Part shown: positions 8,798 to 18,464 of the stretch, in pieces | Layout of the letters: each line of letters begins with the position of its first letter | How positions within the stretch are numbered: position 1 is the first letter of the stretch | Source of the DNA: Brevinema andersonii | GTDB lineage: Bacteria; Spirochaetota; Brevinematia; Brevinematales; Brevinemataceae | DNA length: 64,000 nt | Assembly: GCF_900112165.1 (NCBI RefSeq) | Contig: NZ_FOKY01000001.1 | Coordinates: 310,001 to 374,000, forward strand | Direction of reading: 5' to 3' | Made by a program: the position numbers and the translations under genes | The notes under the pieces: model-generated | What the model saw: only the letters and a program-made list of their open reading frames with translations | The model's database searches: none | What the model was told of the DNA's origin: nothing

Positions 8798-10575
8798 TTC
8801 TTTTTTACTTGAATTCCTAAATCTAAAAGTTGTTGAATATCAACTTCCGAAGGTGCATCCGTTAAAGGGCATGTTCCTTTTTGTGTTTTAGGAAATGCAA
8901 TAACATCACGAATACTGTCAAGCTGCTGGAACTGCATGACCATTCTATCTAATCCTAATGCAATACCCCCATGCGGAGGCGCACCAAATGCTAAAGCATC
9001 TAAAAGAAAACCAAATTTCTCTTGAGCTTCAGCTTCCGAGATGTTGAGAAGTTGAAAAATTTTTGCCTGTGTTTCAGAATCAGCAATACGAATAGAGCCT
9101 CCTCCTAGTTCAATCCCATTGCAGATAACATCATAAGCACTAGCTCGAACCTTACCAGGATTGCTCTCCAATAATTTAATATCCTCAGGATTCGGAGACG
9201 TAAAAGGGTGGTGAACGGACACCCAACGTCCTGTTTCGATATCTTTTTCGAGCATAGGAAAATCAACAACCCATAAAAATGAAAATTTATCTTTCGGCCG
9301 CAATTCAAATCTGTCTCCTATTTCTAAACGGAGATTACCAATAGCATCATAAACAATTTTATCATTCACATCCGCTATAAACAAAAGCACATAGCCATCT
9401 TCGGCACCGGTTATTTTAATGAGCTGTTGCTGAATATCCTCAGAGAAATATTTGACAATATTCGATTCAAGGGCACCATTCTTAACACGCATCCATGCCA
9501 TACCTTTAGCTCCATAGTTGCCAACAAAAGAAATTAATTCATCTAAATCTTTGCGCGAAAGTTTATCGCCGTTAGGAACAGGCAGACATTTTACCATCCC
9601 TCCCTTCGCAGTAACCGATGTAAATACAGAAAAATCAGAATTACTGACAATAGAGCTAACATCAACAATCCCCATTCCAAAGCGCAAATCCGGCCTATCA
9701 GACCCATACTTTTCCATGGCATTATGATAGCTCATACGTAGAAAAGGAATTTGTATATCCAAATTATAAATTCTCTTCAATATCCTTACTAACATTTCCT
9801 CGATAAGTGACTGGATATCTTCTGCAGTTACAAACGACATTTCTATATCCAATTGCGTAAACTCAGGCTGACGATCGGCACGGAGATCTTCATCGCGGAA
9901 ACAGCGGGCTATCTGATAATACCGCTCGATACCTCCTACCATCAGCAGCTGCTTAAAAATCTGAGGTGACTGAGGAAGAGCATAAAACGAACCTTTATGC
10001 AGACGCGACGGTACAAGAAAATCACGAGCGCCTTCGGGGGTGGATCTTGTCAGAAGAGGTGTTTCAACTTCCAAAAAACCATTTTCCTGCATTGTTGAAC
10101 GAATATTTTCAACAATCAACGATCGTTTTAGAAGGTTATCATACATTTTGGGGGATCTCAGATCAAGATATCGATATTTAAGACGGGCTTCTTCGTTAAC
10201 TTGATCAGCATGGATATCAAAAGGAGGTGTTTTCGACCGATTAAAAATAAAAAGTTCTGTACAGACTAGTTCATAAGCCCCCGTAGCAATACGTGGATTC
10301 TCCAAACCTTCTCCCCTCCTACGCAGAAAACCTTTGGCACTGATCACATCTTCCCGGCGTAATGTTTTTGCTAGTTCGTGTGTCTTCCTAGCTTCTGCAG
10401 GATCAAAAACCAATTGTACTATTCCGCTTCTGTCGCGCAGATCGATAAAAACTAATTCACCATGGTCTCTATAGTGATCAACCCAGCCATTAACAGTATA
10501 TGTTTTGTTAAGTTTGTCGTCGCTTGTGAGCGCGCCGCAAAATAACGTTCGCTGCTTATCTTTTGACAGAAGCAT
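8794..10575 (-). CDS. aspS: Aspartyl-tRNA synthetase, bacterial type
   Basis: Class II aminoacyl-tRNA synthetase charging tRNA-Asp. It has an N-terminal OB-fold anticodon-binding domain (VNGWVDHYRDHGELVFIDLR). The catalytic core shows motif 1 near GFLEVETPLLTRSTPEGARD, motif 2 CFRDEDLRADRQPEFTQLD and motif 3 GIALGLDRMVM. A large bacterial-type insertion (GAD domain) lies between motifs 2 and 3. The start at 10575 (MLLSKDK) has GGAG six nt upstream; the open frame extends 13 codons further, but without a ribosome site. The resulting 593 residues is the normal length. It lies downstream of mfd with a 60-bp gap on the same strand. Confidence 0.96.
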   Translation of the reverse strand: MLLSKDKQRTLFCGALTSDDKLNKTYTVNGWVDHYRDHGELVFIDLRDRSGIVQLVFDPAEARKTHELAKTLRREDVISAKGFLRRRGEGLENPRIATGAYELVCTELFIFNRSKTPPFDIHADQVNEEARLKYRYLDLRSPKMYDNLLKRSLIVENIRSTMQENGFLEVETPLLTRSTPEGARDFLVPSRLHKGSFYALPQSPQIFKQLLMVGGIERYYQIARCFRDEDLRADRQPEFTQLDIEMSFVTAEDIQSLIEEMLVRILKRIYNLDIQIPFLRMSYHNAMEKYGSDRPDLRFGMGIVDVSSIVSNSDFSVFTSVTAKGGMVKCLPVPNGDKLSRKDLDELISFVGNYGAKGMAWMRVKNGALESNIVKYFSEDIQQQLIKITGAEDGYVLLFIADVNDKIVYDAIGNLRLEIGDRFELRPKDKFSFLWVVDFPMLEKDIETGRWVSVHHPFTSPNPEDIKLLESNPGKVRASAYDVICNGIELGGGSIRIADSETQAKIFQLLNISEAEAQEKFGFLLDALAFGAPPHGGIALGLDRMVMQFQQLDSIRDVIAFPKTQKGTCPLTDAPSEVDIQQLLDLGIQVKKN

Positions 10576-10635
10576 TCTTTTCTCCAAAACTTTATTTTTC
10601 TTATTATATATCACGGAACAAATTTTTGCAAGCTA

Positions 10636-13600
10636 CTAGGTAATGAGGATATCACGAAAAAATGCCGTCAAACGGTGAACTTTCTGTTCTGCATCCGCAG
10701 CAAAAGTCTGATAAATAAGTAAATTAGGATTATATGGATTAAAGGATACCGGATGAGAGCCATTTCGCGCGATAGCCATTACTTTCAATGGATCTGCTTT
10801 AGATTGATGGGAAAATAAAATTTCAATATGATTTTTTTTCTCGGTGATAGATGCAACTCCTAACCTTCCGGCTTCTATCTTAAGTCGCGCAATTTCAAAT
10901 AGCGTCAGTACTGATCCCGGCAACGACCCATAACGGTCACGGAGTTCTTTTTTTAATTCTTCAGTTTGACCTTGCTCTTTGACTGATACAATTTTCTTAT
11001 ATGCTTCCATTTTTAATGCCGGATCATGAATATACTCATCAGGAATAAAAGCATCGTAAGATAAATCAATTAAAGGCTCTGTCACATTCGAAACCTTGCC
11101 TTGAAGCTTTTGAACTTCTTCACACAGCAGCTTCATATACATATCATACCCTAAAGCTGTCAAATGTCCATGCTGTTCCGCTCCTAAAATATTTCCAGCA
11201 CCGCGTATTTCCATATCCTGCTTGGCAATCTGAAATCCTGCTCCTAATTCCGTATATTCCAAAAGCGCATCCAAGCGTTTGTTCGCTGCTTCAGTGATAT
11301 TCTTATGCTCAGGAAACAGAAAGTATGCATAGGCCTGCTTATTCGACCTACCCACACGTCCTTTGAGTTGATAAAGCTGAGACAACCCCAAACGCTGGGC
11401 ATCACTGACAATAAGAGTATTGGCATTGGGAATGTCGAGACCACTTTCGACAATAGTAGTGGACACTAGCACATTATAATACCCACGCATGAATCCCAAA
11501 AATGCATCTTCCAGCTCATCTTCCTCCATACGTCCGTGCGCCGTAACAATAGAAGCTTCTGGAAACAGTTCAGCGATCATCTCAGCAAATTTATGAAGCT
11601 CCTTGATCCTGTTTTGAATAAAGTAAACCTGTCCGCCACGGTTCAGTTCGAAGCTAATAGCTTCCTTAACCAACTCAGGACGGAAATCAGAAACAATCGT
11701 CTCAACAGGAATACGTAAATCCGGAGGAGTCTGTAACGTCGAAAGTGAACGCAAATTCCCTAACGCTAGTGATAAAGTCCGAGGAATAGGCGTTGCAGAA
11801 AGCGATAAAATATCTGTCAAAGGATAACGCATTTTTATTTTTTCTTTGTGCTCGACACCAAATTTATGTTCCTCATCTATTATCAAAAGCCCTAAATCTT
11901 TAAAATTTAAATCCTTACTTAACAAAGCATGAGTTCCGATCAGCATGTCTATTTTTTGTTCAGCCGCACGTTTCAAAATATCTTTGCGTTCAGCAGATCC
12001 CGTAAAACGTGTAAGTGACTCTATTTTAACAGGAAAATCTTTAAATCTCTCAAGACAGGTCAAATAATGTTGCTCAGCAAGAATAGTTGTCGGCGCCAAC
12101 AACGCCACCTGCTTGCCGGCAAAGATTGCTTTAAACGCCGCCCTTAAAGCAATCTCCGTCTTCCCAAAACCAACATCCCCACAAAGCAATCTATCCATAG
12201 GCTTAGGATCTTCCATGTCAGATTTAATCTCTTCTATTACACTGATTTGATCCGGGGTCTCAATATAACTGAATTGATCTTCGAAAGCTTTTTGTTCCTC
12301 CGCATCAACAGGAAACTCAAACCCCTCAAGCGCAACCCTCTTTGCATGGGCTTGCACCAATTCTTTAGCAAACCGCAAAATATCTTCCTGAGCTTTTGCT
12401 CTTTTTTTATGCCAGGATTTACCGCTCAGAGAATCAAGTTTGGGTTTTTTATCTTCCAATCCTCCCGCATAGCGTCCGATCAAATCAGCTTGCTCCAGCG
12501 GCACAAATAATTTCTGTTTATCTGCATACTCAATAAGGATATAGTCTTTTTCTTTTTCTAACACGGCAATGCGTTCAATGCCCCGGAACAAACCAATGCC
12601 ATAGTTAAGATGAACAACCGCATCCCCAGGCTCAATTTCCGATTCGAATGGTGTGAAAACAGCCTGTTTTAGGCGCTTACGAAATAGTTTTTTCTTACCG
12701 CTAACATCCGTCTCACCAACGCACAGTAAAGCACTTCCAATATTATGAGCAAAAAAACCAAATTCCCAGTTGTCCTCAACAATAAATAATCCGCGTGCAT
12801 TCTCAGGAATATCACGGAAAATTTTCACTGTTTTCGGACGAAAACGGCGCAACATAACCGCAATCCTGCGAGCACTCTCTTTATACTCAGCAAAGAAACA
12901 TGCACATAAATTGGGGTAATTTTCAAAAAGTTTTTCCAGCTCGACGACAAACCCAGAAAACCCACCAGAAAAATTACCTTCAGCGCGGGTATTAGGAAAT
13001 GTCTTTCCGCTGGCATCTCGGATGTAGACAGCATATGCATCTTTTGCTGCCTCGTACATTGAACTTGCTAATAAACGTTCAGCACCAAGACGCGCAAAAA
13101 TTGCACGAATTTTATTATCTTCCGATTCAGGCTTTTCCGTAAACAAAATGTTAAATTCGCGTTCTCGAACATAGTCTTTAAGGAGACTAAGATTTGTATA
13201 AAAATCAACAAAATTCGAGTGAGCTAGTGGATTTGTAAAAGGACCTTCGAATCCATCTTTATCTTTTGGAAAAACAAACTCAGCTAACGGAAGAATTTCA
13301 AGAAGATCCGTATGACTACAAGTCAGTTGAGTATGAGGATCAAAAAAAGAAATTCGTGCTAATTTCCCATCCTCAACAATAAGGCGGACCGGATATTCAC
13401 TATCCCCTGGATAAACATCCAATAACCTATTTTTAAGGACCACTTCGCCTTCTTCGCGCACTAATGAAGTTTGCATATATCCATACTGCTGAAGTTGTTC
13501 CATGAGCTGATCAAAATCCAAAAAATTTCCTAATTTTAAGGTTAAATGTGCAGCATCAAACGACCGAACTGGTGGAAGAACCCGGATAAAACTGCGATAT

Positions 13601-13914
13601 GATACCGTAATAATATAAGGATGCTCATTTTTTCGCAGCAAAGATAAAACTTTGACGCGCTGCGAAAGCACATCCAGGGACGGAACACCATGAGAAAACG
13701 GCATTAAATCAATAGCAGGAAAATATAAAACATGAGTATAAAAAGATGATAAGCTCTCATAAATTTTTTCAGCTTGGGCATCGTTCTCAGCTACTACAAA
13801 CACATGCTGCCCCAAATCAACCAGTTCTTGTAAACCAAAAAGTGCTGCCCCCGGAGGTAAGGCCAATGTGTGAAGACCTTTTTCATGAGGAAAAAAATTG
13901 AAACTTCTACCCAT
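10636..13914 (-). CDS. mfd: Transcription-repair coupling factor Mfd
   Basis: A 1092-residue DNA translocase that removes stalled RNA polymerase and recruits UvrA. The N-terminal UvrB-like region comes first; the RNA-polymerase-interacting domain follows (GDAVVHLNYGIGLFRGIERI). The RecG-like helicase core has Walker A GDVGFGKTE, a DEEH box (LLIIDEEHKFGVEHKEKI), motif III LSATPIPRTL and the C-terminal motif LYQLKGRVGRSNKQAYAYF. A TRCF C-terminal domain (EAYKKIVSV, RDRYGSLP) completes it. The ATG at 13914 shares one base with the TAA of the upstream lipoprotein gene (TAATG), so translation is probably coupled to that gene. Length is slightly below the usual 1150. Confidence 0.97.
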   Translation of the reverse strand: MGRSFNFFPHEKGLHTLALPPGAALFGLQELVDLGQHVFVVAENDAQAEKIYESLSSFYTHVLYFPAIDLMPFSHGVPSLDVLSQRVKVLSLLRKNEHPYIITVSYRSFIRVLPPVRSFDAAHLTLKLGNFLDFDQLMEQLQQYGYMQTSLVREEGEVVLKNRLLDVYPGDSEYPVRLIVEDGKLARISFFDPHTQLTCSHTDLLEILPLAEFVFPKDKDGFEGPFTNPLAHSNFVDFYTNLSLLKDYVREREFNILFTEKPESEDNKIRAIFARLGAERLLASSMYEAAKDAYAVYIRDASGKTFPNTRAEGNFSGGFSGFVVELEKLFENYPNLCACFFAEYKESARRIAVMLRRFRPKTVKIFRDIPENARGLFIVEDNWEFGFFAHNIGSALLCVGETDVSGKKKLFRKRLKQAVFTPFESEIEPGDAVVHLNYGIGLFRGIERIAVLEKEKDYILIEYADKQKLFVPLEQADLIGRYAGGLEDKKPKLDSLSGKSWHKKRAKAQEDILRFAKELVQAHAKRVALEGFEFPVDAEEQKAFEDQFSYIETPDQISVIEEIKSDMEDPKPMDRLLCGDVGFGKTEIALRAAFKAIFAGKQVALLAPTTILAEQHYLTCLERFKDFPVKIESLTRFTGSAERKDILKRAAEQKIDMLIGTHALLSKDLNFKDLGLLIIDEEHKFGVEHKEKIKMRYPLTDILSLSATPIPRTLSLALGNLRSLSTLQTPPDLRIPVETIVSDFRPELVKEAISFELNRGGQVYFIQNRIKELHKFAEMIAELFPEASIVTAHGRMEEDELEDAFLGFMRGYYNVLVSTTIVESGLDIPNANTLIVSDAQRLGLSQLYQLKGRVGRSNKQAYAYFLFPEHKNITEAANKRLDALLEYTELGAGFQIAKQDMEIRGAGNILGAEQHGHLTALGYDMYMKLLCEEVQKLQGKVSNVTEPLIDLSYDAFIPDEYIHDPALKMEAYKKIVSVKEQGQTEELKKELRDRYGSLPGSVLTLFEIARLKIEAGRLGVASITEKKNHIEILFSHQSKADPLKVMAIARNGSHPVSFNPYNPNLLIYQTFAADAEQKVHRLTAFFRDILIT

Positions 13915-14447
13915 TAAGGAGTACCACCATCATTAGTAAAATAACCAACACTATAAAGACTGGGCGGACTTTCAATATCCCGCACAACACTGTAAGCCTT
14001 CACATAAAACCAATAAGGCCGAAGATTGGTGAATAAAAATGTACCGTTAGCATAATAAGCCGATTTTATTTCGACAGAGAATTCCTGAACAACATTAAAC
14101 GGGGGCTTTACTACCAGTGACGGTTGAAGTTTATTAAAATTCGTACAAAGAATCTTTATTCCCTTATAAGCAATAGCATCTGCATCATTAGTTGTGTAAT
14201 AAATATTGTAACCGGAAAATGTTTCTTCCGGATTGATACCATACCACCTAATAAGGAATTTTTCTTCTGTTTGTCCTGTAGCCGGATTGACGACATTCTC
14301 AACAGTAACTCCATTAGGAGCAAAAAGCCGAGGCGTTGGCTGAGCTACTTCTATACCACAGCTCGATAAAAAAATCATTATTCCGATTAACTTTTTAGGC
14401 ACCCTACCCCTTATTTTCATTAAAGAATTCAAAACAAGTAATAACAT
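13914..14447 (-). CDS. Small lipoprotein with Fn3-like fold
   Basis: A 177-residue predicted lipoprotein; the signal sequence ends in IFLSSCG (lipobox cysteine at residue 30 of the longest form). Two starts are possible. The ATG at 14447 has GAGGG at good spacing. The ATG at 14420 gives a more canonical basic N-region (MKIRGRVPKK) but has no ribosome site. The mature protein resembles a fibronectin type III module (FLIRWYGI, SGYNIYYTTN, LRPYWFYVKAYSV). It is third of three consecutive lipoprotein genes, and its stop overlaps the mfd start. A periplasmic or outer-membrane binding role is inferred. Confidence 0.65.
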   Translation of the reverse strand: MLLLVLNSLMKIRGRVPKKLIGIMIFLSSCGIEVAQPTPRLFAPNGVTVENVVNPATGQTEEKFLIRWYGINPEETFSGYNIYYTTNDADAIAYKGIKILCTNFNKLQPSLVVKPPFNVVQEFSVEIKSAYYANGTFLFTNLRPYWFYVKAYSVVRDIESPPSLYSVGYFTNDGGTP

Positions 14448-14463
14448 ATTATTAGCCCTCTAC

Positions 14464-15036
14464 TTAAGGATACGTAATCTGTTCTATGTTTGAAGGTAAG
14501 CTGTAAACATTATCAACTGTAGAATAGGAAAAAGCCACAAAATAATAAGTTATTCCAGGAACAAAAGGTCCGCCTCCGGTTCCATCAGGTAGCGGTGGTA
14601 GTTCAGTAAATGTGGTTGTTGCAAAATTTCTAGTGCCGGCAGTAAATGTTGCATCAGGAGGATACAAATATAATTCCGGAAATGCCATCGCACCATTTAC
14701 GGAAATAGAGAGATTTGTTTCATTAGCGAATGTATAATTCGTCAATAGCCGTGCTTGAGAACCAGGTACTAGTGTGGGTTTGATTGCAAAAAAAGTACCA
14801 TCATAACATTGAAAATCTTCTTTTCGTGTAGAAATATAGAGTGAAAACCCCGTAAAATATATTTCGTTATTGTTAGCAGTAAAATACATTGCTATGCCTT
14901 CTGGAACTGCAGGCAGAGGCGATGTACGAGATACAACCTGCACATTCAAACCTAAAGGACTAGCAAGTAAAGGCTGCCTTTCGACTTCTTCGATAGCACA
15001 CGCAGAGAAAAAAAGCAATAAAAATAAATATTTCAT
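14464..15036 (-). CDS. Small lipoprotein with Fn3-like fold
   Basis: A 190-residue predicted lipoprotein: MKYLFLLLFFSAC is a signal sequence ending at a lipobox cysteine. An in-frame TTG at 15054 lies inside the GGAGGT ribosome site, so the ATG at 15036 is taken as start. The mature sequence contains strands of Fn3-like character (FTGFSLYISTRKEDF, ITYYFVAFSYSTVDNVYSLP) and a glycine/proline-rich loop (LPPLPDGTGGGPFVP). It is the middle gene of a three-lipoprotein cluster upstream of mfd, with 20-bp and 16-bp gaps to its neighbours. Function unknown. Confidence 0.65.
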   Translation of the reverse strand: MKYLFLLLFFSACAIEEVERQPLLASPLGLNVQVVSRTSPLPAVPEGIAMYFTANNNEIYFTGFSLYISTRKEDFQCYDGTFFAIKPTLVPGSQARLLTNYTFANETNLSISVNGAMAFPELYLYPPDATFTAGTRNFATTTFTELPPLPDGTGGGPFVPGITYYFVAFSYSTVDNVYSLPSNIEQITYP

Positions 15037-15056
15037 TCTATTTTCGACCTCCAAGA

Positions 15057-15731
15057 TTAGGAAGACGTTTCTTTTTTTCGTGTAATAAGCTCAGAACTAT
15101 AGTTAGGTGATTTAGATTTAAAAAAACCTTCCTTCAAAATAACCCAACCATAAGTATCATAATAAAAAACCATACGCCATTGTTTTGGAGGAACACGATT
15201 GATGGTCAATTCAATAGGTAAAATTTCTATGGGTTTTTCATTTTGAGTAATCGTGGTTTTTTTTAACTTTCGTGCTGTTATCTCTGCAGCACGAAAGTCC
15301 TCACCCAAAAGCTGGATAAACTCTAATTCTGTATTTGTAGAGTAGTAAAAATCTCTCAATTGAAACTCGGGAAACACTACTATTCTTTTTGAATTAACAC
15401 GCATTCCACCAGCCTGCTTGTTATTCGTGTAATAAAAAAGAATTGGATGCGTATACTTAACAGTCAAGGAATCCCTAGTAACACACAGCATATTAAAATC
15501 ATTATCTATTATTAATGTTGTTGTTATATTTGTTGCACTTTTAACGAGCTTAGTCTGTGCAAAAGAACGGTTTATTTTAAAATATTCATTATAAGAAGGA
15601 TTCTTTCCAAACATACTTAAATAATTAAATTGCACAAACGGACCAGGTACTGCACGTTCGGGAGCAGGTATTTTAGCTTGACGAGCGCAAGAAATAGAGA
15701 ATAAAGAAATGAGCAAAAACCAAATTTTTAT
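15057..15731 (-). CDS. Lipoprotein of unknown function, probable ATA start
   Basis: A predicted lipoprotein with lipobox SISCA. The first standard start codon in frame is TTG at 15716, which would truncate the signal peptide and has no ribosome site. Five codons upstream, an ATA (15729-15731) is preceded by AAGGAG with an ideal 6-nt spacer; starting there gives MKIWFLLISLFSISCA, a textbook lipoprotein signal. I therefore place the start at 15731 (224 residues). The mature part is beta-rich (RIVVFPEFQLRDFYYS, QWRMVFYYDTYGWVILKEG) and matches no family I know. It is the first gene of the cluster running into mfd and aspS. Confidence 0.55.
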   Translation of the reverse strand: MKIWFLLISLFSISCARQAKIPAPERAVPGPFVQFNYLSMFGKNPSYNEYFKINRSFAQTKLVKSATNITTTLIIDNDFNMLCVTRDSLTVKYTHPILFYYTNNKQAGGMRVNSKRIVVFPEFQLRDFYYSTNTELEFIQLLGEDFRAAEITARKLKKTTITQNEKPIEILPIELTINRVPPKQWRMVFYYDTYGWVILKEGFFKSKSPNYSSELITRKKETSS

Positions 15732-15758
15732 TTTTTTCTCCTTAAAATACTCTTATAT

Positions 15759-15787
15759 ATTGTACTGAAAATTTCATTTTAAATCAA
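15759..15787 (-). promoter_or_regulatory. Promoter for the lipoprotein-mfd-aspS cluster
   Basis: On the minus strand, TTGATT (15787-15782), 17-nt spacer, TACAAT (15764-15759), about 28 bp upstream of the proposed start at 15731. Confidence 0.45.
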
Positions 15788-15836
15788 ATACTGCAATACA
15801 TTATTGATTTTTCATTAAAAAATCCGATATAAAACC

Positions 15837-16502
15837 ATGAAACAATATGCAATTTTCGGAGGGAGTTTTGATCCTTTCCATGACGGTCATGTAGCAATTG
15901 TCTGTAGTATCTTGAAAAAAATTAATCCCGATAAACTTTTAATTGTTCCTACCGGCATACATCCAGAAAAAAAATCCCCATTATTTTCAGGAGAACAACG
16001 TCTACTAATGTTGCGGGCTTTTTTTGGAAAACTAACAGAAGATGACAATTTTTTTCTTACACAATTTTTAACACCTCAAAATTATCAGACAATTCTTACT
16101 TCATGCTGTAAAAATAATAAAATTATAATTTGTGATGATGAAATCAAATGTTCCACTACAGGTTATACAGTTGATTTTGTTGAAAAAATCCACAAAAAAC
16201 AGAAAAATGCAATAATACATTTATTTGTCGGCGCGGACCAAGCAGAACATTTTGGAAAATGGAAAAAAGCTAATGAATTGAGCAAAATGTGTATTCTATG
16301 GTCTATTACCAGAGATAATAAAATACCTGATAGAAATTTTCATTGGAATATACTGCCTTTTACCCAAATGAATATCTCTTCAACAGAAATCAAGCAAGAT
16401 TTAAAAAAAGGCAAAATCTCAGAAAAAACACCAAAAATTATTCAAATTTTAATTGAGATATTAAGTTCTGAAAAGAATAAATCTTTTGTTAAAAAACGTT
16501 AA
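15837..16502 (+). CDS. nadD: Nicotinate-nucleotide adenylyltransferase
   Basis: A 221-residue enzyme that transfers AMP to nicotinate mononucleotide in NAD synthesis. The nucleotidyltransferase signature GGSFDPFHDGH is at residues 8-18, with the HxGH-equivalent histidines at 15 and 18. The C-terminal MNISSTEIKQDLKKGK is the family's ISST/R motif. A typical NadD has about 190-215 residues. No convincing ribosome site precedes the ATG, and the 105-bp gap to the divergent lipoprotein is very AT-rich. nadE, which completes the pathway, lies in the same window at 54.8-56.3 kb. Confidence 0.9.
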   Translation: MKQYAIFGGSFDPFHDGHVAIVCSILKKINPDKLLIVPTGIHPEKKSPLFSGEQRLLMLRAFFGKLTEDDNFFLTQFLTPQNYQTILTSCCKNNKIIICDDEIKCSTTGYTVDFVEKIHKKQKNAIIHLFVGADQAEHFGKWKKANELSKMCILWSITRDNKIPDRNFHWNILPFTQMNISSTEIKQDLKKGKISEKTPKIIQILIEILSSEKNKSFVKKR

Positions 16503-16610
16503 ATTTATTCCTCAAAAAGAAAAGTTAAACTTTTAAGAATAGCCATCCGATAAAATTTTTATATCTTTTTACCACAGATAATAAAAAAATAAAAAAAATG
16601 TTTATTTTTC

Positions 16611-16639
16611 TTGTAACAAAAGCAATATCTTGATATAAT
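16611..16639 (+). promoter_or_regulatory. Extended -10 promoter for dnaG-rpoD
   Basis: TTGTAA (16611-16616), 17-nt spacer, TGA then TATAAT (16634-16639), a good match to a sigma-70 extended -10 promoter. It is 58 bp upstream of dnaG. The 195-bp gap before dnaG holds no other gene. Confidence 0.65.
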
Positions 16640-16697
16640 GAGAGACTGTTGAGAATCCTTTTTGATGAAAGAGACTCTTAATATTGAGGGGTAGTTG

Positions 16698-18434
16698 ATG
16701 ATTCCTCAAGATGCAATAGAACAAATTCTTCAGACAGTTTCCATTGTAGAAGTAATAGGCTCAAGGATACAGCTGAAAAAATCAGGACAAAATTATAAAG
16801 GGTTATGTCCATTTCACAATGACAGAAAAAATCCCTCGTTTTCCGTCAGTGAAGAAAAAGGTTTATATCATTGTTTTTCTTGTGGAGCAGGTGGAAACGC
16901 ATTAACATTCCTAAAGGAATTTGATAAACGCGATTTTATTGATTCCATACGTGAATTAGGAAAAATAGCCGGCATTGATGTAGAGAATTATCTCACAGGT
17001 ACACAAGATAATATTCTTTTGCGCGAGCGCTTAAAAACAATGCATCTATTAGCACAGGAATATTTTATTAAACAGCTATATAGCAGAACACCTCTAGCTC
17101 AAAAAGTTGTGTCTATTATCAAACAAAGATATCTGGATAAAAATACTGTAAAAACATTTGGATTGGGATTTGGTGGAGAAAAACGTGACCAACTTTTTCA
17201 AGAATTGAGAAGCCAAGGATTTGATCCTGATGAAATTATTCTTTCCGGTTTGTGCGGAAAAACAGATCAAGGACGTATATACGATCGATTCCAACAAAGA
17301 ATTACTTTTCCGGTACAGGAAGCAGATTCTACTATTGTTGCATTTGGAGGAAGAGCAATATTTCCTCATACATCTGCAAAATATATCAACAGTCCGGAAA
17401 CTCCTTTATTCAAAAAAGGAAATATTTTATATGGATGGAACTTTGCAAAAGAATCTGCAACAAAAAATGGTCAAGTAATCTTAGCAGAGGGATATTTAGA
17501 TATAATTAGACTTCATCAGGCTGGATTTTATTCTGCAGTAGCTCCTTTAGGTACCGGTCTTACAGAAGACCGTATCGCATTCTTGAAGCATAAAATTAAA
17601 GAAATAATTTTATGCTTTGATGGAGACAGTGCTGGTCAAAAGTCAGCATATCGTTCTGCAGGATTATGTGCGAAATTTGGCGTTAAAACTCGTGTAATAG
17701 CACTGCCTGAAAATGAAGATCCTGATACGTTTCTTCTATCAAACGGCACTAATGCATTTAAACAATTGTTAGAAACTTCTGTTTCGGGTGAGGATTTTGT
17801 ACTAAATACAGCATCGATCTTACTTCCTGATAGCATAGCTTTTTTAAATTCTGTGTTTGAATATGGAATCCACTTGGATGGAGCAATATTAATAGAACAA
17901 TTTTTAAAAAAAATTGCAGAAAAAGCTGCTGTTTCACTGGCATCCGTAGAACTTGAATTTTCGAGATTCCGCAAAAATTACGAACGTTTTGCTCCAGACC
18001 CAAAACCAGAGTCTCCTAAAAAAAACTTAACAAATGCCCATGAATTAATAGCTATCTTAATTAATTATCCGCAATTTGCTGATGATGCTGCAGAAATTAT
18101 TACTCCTCAAGATTTTGCTGATCCCGAACATGAGCAAATTTTTCGCAGTATTCTTTTAAATCCGGAAAAACCTGCTGAACACTGGATTCGTCAGGTTGGA
18201 AATAGTGATTTAATCCAAGAAGTAGCAAAAGTCACATCTATTCCGGATATGCGCATTATTAAAAATCATGCGGTTCAGATACGGCTTAAATCTCTGGAAA
18301 CCCAAAGCGCTAAATTATCACAAGAAATATTTAAATCAGAGCAAACTGAAACAAACAATTATGCTCTAATAGAAAAAATAAAAGAGATACAGTCTGAAAA
18401 AATCGCGCTTAAAAATACATTCTACCATTTATAA
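16698..18434 (+). CDS. dnaG: DNA primase
   Basis: A 578-residue primase that makes RNA primers at the replication fork. The N-terminal zinc finger is Cys37-x2-His40-x18-Cys59-x2-Cys62 (CPFH to CFSC). The catalytic core follows with YINSPETPLFKKG and the TOPRIM motifs LAEGYLD and ILCFDGDSAG. The C-terminal part is the helicase-binding region (AHELIAILINYPQFAD). The start is set at ATG 16698, with GAGGGG at 16686-16691; a TTG one codon earlier is less likely. It lies 30 bp before rpoD, the conserved macromolecular-synthesis pair, here without rpsU. Confidence 0.96.
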   Translation: MIPQDAIEQILQTVSIVEVIGSRIQLKKSGQNYKGLCPFHNDRKNPSFSVSEEKGLYHCFSCGAGGNALTFLKEFDKRDFIDSIRELGKIAGIDVENYLTGTQDNILLRERLKTMHLLAQEYFIKQLYSRTPLAQKVVSIIKQRYLDKNTVKTFGLGFGGEKRDQLFQELRSQGFDPDEIILSGLCGKTDQGRIYDRFQQRITFPVQEADSTIVAFGGRAIFPHTSAKYINSPETPLFKKGNILYGWNFAKESATKNGQVILAEGYLDIIRLHQAGFYSAVAPLGTGLTEDRIAFLKHKIKEIILCFDGDSAGQKSAYRSAGLCAKFGVKTRVIALPENEDPDTFLLSNGTNAFKQLLETSVSGEDFVLNTASILLPDSIAFLNSVFEYGIHLDGAILIEQFLKKIAEKAAVSLASVELEFSRFRKNYERFAPDPKPESPKKNLTNAHELIAILINYPQFADDAAEIITPQDFADPEHEQIFRSILLNPEKPAEHWIRQVGNSDLIQEVAKVTSIPDMRIIKNHAVQIRLKSLETQSAKLSQEIFKSEQTETNNYALIEKIKEIQSEKIALKNTFYHL

Positions 18435-18464
18435 AATAAGTAACAAACCACAAAAGGAGCATTC

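Noticed and set aside
15804-15833. TTGATT-N18-TATAAA promoter for nadD
   Set aside because: The predicted transcription start would fall at or past the ATG at 15837, so it cannot serve the annotated start.
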